Assembly (NCBI RefSeq): GCF_001280085.1
Contig: NZ_LGED01000214.1
Coordinates: 62,001-126,000, forward strand
Direction of reading: 5' to 3'
Source of the DNA: Saccharothrix sp. NRRL B-16348
GTDB taxonomy: Bacteria; Actinomycetota; Actinomycetes; Mycobacteriales; Pseudonocardiaceae
DNA length: 64,000 bases
Each line of letters starts with the position of its first letter. The first letter of the stretch is position 1. Shown here piece after piece: positions 61,101 through 64,000 of this stretch. The notes beneath the pieces are model-generated. The model had not been told where the DNA came from, ran no database searches, and saw only the letters and a list, made by a program, of their open reading frames with translations. Both the position numbers and the translations under genes were made by a program.

Positions 61101-61369
61101 GGCGGGTCACGGTCGACGGCTTCGAGGTGCCCGCGGGCACCACGGAGTACGACTACATCGACCTGTTCGCCGCTGCCGGCCTCGGCTCGGTCGCGGTGAC
61201 CGACACCGACTCCGAGCGCACCGCCGGTGAGACCTGGACGGTGCCCGCCACGGTGACGGCTGCCGGTCAGGCCGGTGCCGGTCGGGTGCTGCGCGGTGAG
61301 CTGACCGTGCTGACGTCGGACGGCGCGATCGTCGGCCGCGGCGCGGTGATCCTGCGGAACGTGGCCTGA
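58124..61369 (+). CDS. Secreted subtilisin-like serine protease, tripeptidyl-peptidase-like
   Basis: A 1081-residue exported S8 protease. A signal peptide (about 1-36) is followed by an I9-like propeptide (about 60-135) and a catalytic domain with Asp188 (IAIMDSGID), His364 (AAHGTHVAG), oxyanion Asn461 (SAGNSG) and Ser558 (NGTSMAAP). The 176-residue gap between Asp and His resembles TPP2-type subtilases; acidic repeats DINRDGDRVD and DTDGDGDFTD within it look like calcium sites. The C-terminal half has beta domains. GTG 58124 has AAGGG upstream. A lipoprotein encoded 1.6 kb away resembles its propeptide. Confidence 0.92.
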   Translation: MINSGSRWRHRTSAALLAAVLGTTGFGFAAGSAVAQEAPSAPAPADKQLDKQDRERIAEAEQAGQANVTLLVAAEEGKLDSAANDLKALGGVVESTERDVDYLKVSVPRDSAEKAAKLASVNAVDVDGLVVLDNPRPEGATTPLPQTAPGKSTPKKNPYMPTQDTKAAHFTDEHPQWDGRGTTIAIMDSGIDLDHPALATTTTGERKIVDWYNANATNSGDGTWLQVSGRYNGAFTWGGASYQAPAAGGPFSFGLFRETAGDLAAANSETGGDINRDGDRVDSFGVLQDITTKEVRVDTDGDGDFTDQTAMIDYKYKKDVGHFGADNPATPVLDTVAFVVQTDKSNYDATGTAWVNLGISAAAHGTHVAGITAANKMFGGKMAGAAPGAKLMGVKVCLSTPSCTNSGLIDGLLYAARNGADVVNISIGGLPALNDGNNARAELYNRTIAEYNVQVFISAGNSGAGANTVGDPSVSTDAMSVGSYITADTWLSNYGSKTAQKEGLHGFSSRGPREDGGFKPNIVAPGSAISTTPQWQAPGPVAGTYALPAGYAMFNGTSMAAPQATGAAALLISAYKAEHNGERPPVAALRNAIQSGAKWVSTLQAYEQGAGLFDTKRAWTQLNAHPETQAVSTSVTVNTALSGLLATPNTGVGIHDREGVVVGKEYTRTYTLTRTTGPNRNQQFYVNWQGNDGTFSAKSLVSLPLNTPVKFDVKVKPTKAGAHSAVLRLDNPGTRGIDLFTLNTVFAADEFTAAGKYAVTKTGTIARNQSQSFFVKVPAGTSALKVDMAAGGVEAGKGQVRFLRYDPYGVPFDTTSSTNCYNPDAGAGCAGGSPTSRTVSNPLPGVWEIVVEGRRTSDADAAPYSVTASVLGTAISPNPDTIESATIGTPISREYTVTNSLAAFTGKLAGGSLSSARIDRPTIANAAVQNYDLTVAPGSTQLRATIGKTSDVSADLDLFVYNCTTGTCVLAGQAADGDSEESVTINNPAAGAWRVTVDGFEVPAGTTEYDYIDLFAAAGLGSVAVTDTDSERTAGETWTVPATVTAAGQAGAGRVLRGELTVLTSDGAIVGRGAVILRNVA

Positions 61370-61381
61370 CGCCACCCGCGA

Positions 61382-61434
61382 AAAGACCTCAGGGCCATTC
61401 CCGCGATACGCGGGGGTGGCCCTGAGCCTTTTCG
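61382..61434. terminator. Bidirectional intrinsic terminator
   Basis: CTCAGGGCCA (61388-61397) pairs with TGGCCCTGAG (61417-61426) around an inner CCCGCG/CGCGGG, with AAAAG on one side and CCTTTT on the other. It sits between convergent genes. Confidence 0.88.
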
Positions 61435-61452
61435 GTCCTCACACCGCGGTCC

Positions 61453-62823
<1,371 letters not shown>

Positions 62824-62922
62824 AGCCGCACCTCCACTCCTGACCCGCCGGTGGAGCGGAAGCGCCTGCACCGTGCTTGGGGATCTCTTACCCACATGGG
62901 TGCGCGGCGAAACCCTTGCGTG

Positions 62923-63354
62923 CTAAGGGGTGGGGTCGATGTTGGACAGCGGCTCGTCGACGTCGACCCGGCTGATGCCCCCGACGGACGTGACCTTCTC
63001 GGCCAGCTCCACCGGGACGGTGACGCGGACGTAGCCGATGGCGGCGTCGGTGGCCTCCACGGTCCCGCCGATCCGGTCCATCGCGGCGGCCACCTCGTCG
63101 ACCTTGCCCGGCTCGGTGGAGACGGTCAGCCCGATGGTCCGCACGCCGTCGCGCTTGGCCTGCGCCAGCACTTCCTTGGCGTGAGGGCTGAGCTTGGACG
63201 GCGGTGGCGGCAGCGACGACACGCTGACCGGACCGGTGATCGGGGGCTCCGTGCCGAACCCGCCGGAGTCCGTCGGGCGCTGCGCGCAGCCCGTCAGCAC
63301 CAGCCCCGCCAGCACCAGTCCCGCCAACGCGGTCGTCACCACGAGTCTTCGCAT
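62923..63354 (-). CDS. Lipoprotein with subtilase-propeptide (I9-like) domain
   Basis: A 143-residue lipoprotein. The lipobox LTGC places the lipidated Cys at 23, followed by a flexible Ser/Pro-rich linker (about 30-55). Residues 73-133 align without gaps to residues 67-127 of the nearby secreted subtilase, with 23 of 61 identical, including EGK-like, GG.VE.T, Y..V.VP, AEK and VDVD. So this is a free-standing propeptide-like domain with no protease attached. Such domains can act as inhibitors or folding chaperones of subtilases. ATG 63354 has AGGAGGG upstream. Confidence 0.85.
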   Translation of the reverse strand: MRRLVVTTALAGLVLAGLVLTGCAQRPTDSGGFGTEPPITGPVSVSSLPPPPSKLSPHAKEVLAQAKRDGVRTIGLTVSTEPGKVDEVAAAMDRIGGTVEATDAAIGYVRVTVPVELAEKVTSVGGISRVDVDEPLSNIDPTP

Positions 63355-63398
63355 GAGCCCTCCTGCGGCCGATCCTGCCACCAGGACGGAACTGGAGG

Positions 63399-64000
63399 TC
63401 AGCGCGGTTGCACGGGCTGCTCGGGGCCGCTGAACGCCTGCACGCGCTCCTCGCCGTCCTCGCTCTCGCCGAACACCCGGTTGTCCGACGACCCGTTCCC
63501 CGTCGGCAGCGGCTCGGCGGGGGTGGCGCGGGGCAGGTCGCGCACCCGGACCTGCGGCAGCGCGCCGGGGTGCCGCGCACGCAGCCAGCCGACCAGGTGC
63601 TCGCGCGCCACGCACCGCAGGTCCCACAACCGCCCGGCGTCCGACGCGCTCACCAGCGCCCGGACCCGCACGAACGACCCGACCGCGTCGGTCACCTGGA
63701 GCACGCACACCCGGCCGTCCCACAGGTCGCTCGTCTCCAGCGCGTGCCGCAGCTCCTGCCGCAGCTCCTCCACCGGCACGGTCCAGTCGAGGTCCAGCTC
63801 CACCGTGCCCAGCAGCGCCGACTGGGTCCGCGTCCAGTTCTCGAACGGTGTCTTGAGGAAGTAGGCGGTGGGCAGGATCAGCCGCCGGTCGTCCCACAGG
63901 TGCACGACCACGTAGGTGAGGGTGATGTCCTCGACGCGGCCCCACTGGCTCTCGACGACGACCACGTCGTCCAGCCGCAACGCGTCGCTGAACGCGATCT
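63399..64000 (-). CDS. Mechanosensitive channel (MscS family), 5' end beyond window
   Basis: Partial: the reading frame stays open through the right edge, so the N-terminal membrane part is missing. The visible start (IAFSDALRLDDVVVVESQWG) is the third-helix/beta-domain junction typical of MscS. RVEDITLTYVVVHLWDDRRL and LPTAYFLKTPFENWTR are the beta-domain core. The C-terminal cage-like domain ends in a polar, disordered tail of about 45 residues (GNGSSDNRVFGESEDGEERV). A stretch-gated ion channel for osmotic downshock is expected. Confidence 0.85.
   Translation of the reverse strand, partial: IAFSDALRLDDVVVVESQWGRVEDITLTYVVVHLWDDRRLILPTAYFLKTPFENWTRTQSALLGTVELDLDWTVPVEELRQELRHALETSDLWDGRVCVLQVTDAVGSFVRVRALVSASDAGRLWDLRCVAREHLVGWLRARHPGALPQVRVRDLPRATPAEPLPTGNGSSDNRVFGESEDGEERVQAFSGPEQPVQPR

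Noticed and set aside
58133..61375. Open frame of about 1080 codons antisense to the subtilase gene
   Set aside because: Shadow of the subtilase reading frame; no start signal, no family motif, Arg/Gly/Val-rich low-complexity translation.

Overview
The window is about 73% GC, with dense codon use typical of a high-GC actinomycete. A glycine riboswitch, a DasR operator, an SSI-type protease inhibitor, a SARP regulator, an ESX/PPE-type gene triad and genes for 10-methyl fatty acids point to the Pseudonocardiaceae (Saccharothrix/Lentzea/Actinosynnema-like). This placement is inference from gene content; no rRNA or other strict marker is present. No tRNA, rRNA, CRISPR array, prophage or transposase gene was seen.

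Layout. 0-2.5 kb: a TetR regulator and an FAD monooxygenase, followed by a short element with inverted-repeat ends. 2.7-8.7 kb: a fused two-half ABC exporter and an ABC-2 permease/ATPase pair. 8.7-12.9 kb: two small conserved proteins, alanine dehydrogenase, and a tandem glycine riboswitch driving gcvH-sdaA, that is, glycine/serine disposal towards pyruvate. 12.9-18.5 kb: glutathione peroxidase with a winged-helix regulator and membrane protein, an ABC1/UbiB kinase, an SSI-type inhibitor and an MHS-type transporter. 18.8-24 kb: a second FAD monooxygenase, an oxidoreductase, and a methionine operon (leader peptide, metY, metX). 24-25.6 kb: a secreted chitinase with a DasR site.

25.6-31.9 kb: a hypothetical protein, a two-component system, and a hydrolase plus two membrane acyltransferases, one fused to phospholipase A2. 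32-40.9 kb: a TetR regulator, a secreted GDSL lipase and an accD-accA-acyl-CoA dehydrogenase operon that looks like leucine/branched acyl-CoA catabolism, facing an enoyl-CoA hydratase and an AidB-like dehydrogenase. 41-43.6 kb: a bfaA/bfaB (tmsA/tmsB)-like pair for 10-methyl-branched fatty acids. 43.7-47.7 kb: an HtrA-like protease, a GGDEF/EAL protein with degenerate motifs and an imine-reductase-like enzyme. 47.9-53.7 kb: an ESX-associated triad next to a SARP/NB-ARC/TPR regulator. 53.9-64 kb: a secreted protein, an FAD dehydrogenase, a cupin, a coiled-coil protein, a TPP-like subtilase, a membrane P-loop protein, a lipoprotein related to the subtilase propeptide, and a truncated MscS channel.

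Three signals stand out. First, a family of 13-nt words (consensus GTYSWACRYTCAG) forms five intergenic clusters, each at gene 3' ends and four of them between convergent genes. Second, a lipoprotein aligns without gaps to the propeptide of the nearby secreted subtilase and may be a membrane-anchored inhibitor or chaperone of it. Third, a repeated operator GTNAAC-N4-GYTAAC links the TetR gene at 32 kb to the acyl-CoA carboxylase operon across the intervening lipase gene. Many starts appear leaderless (TANNNT about 7 nt before the start codon).
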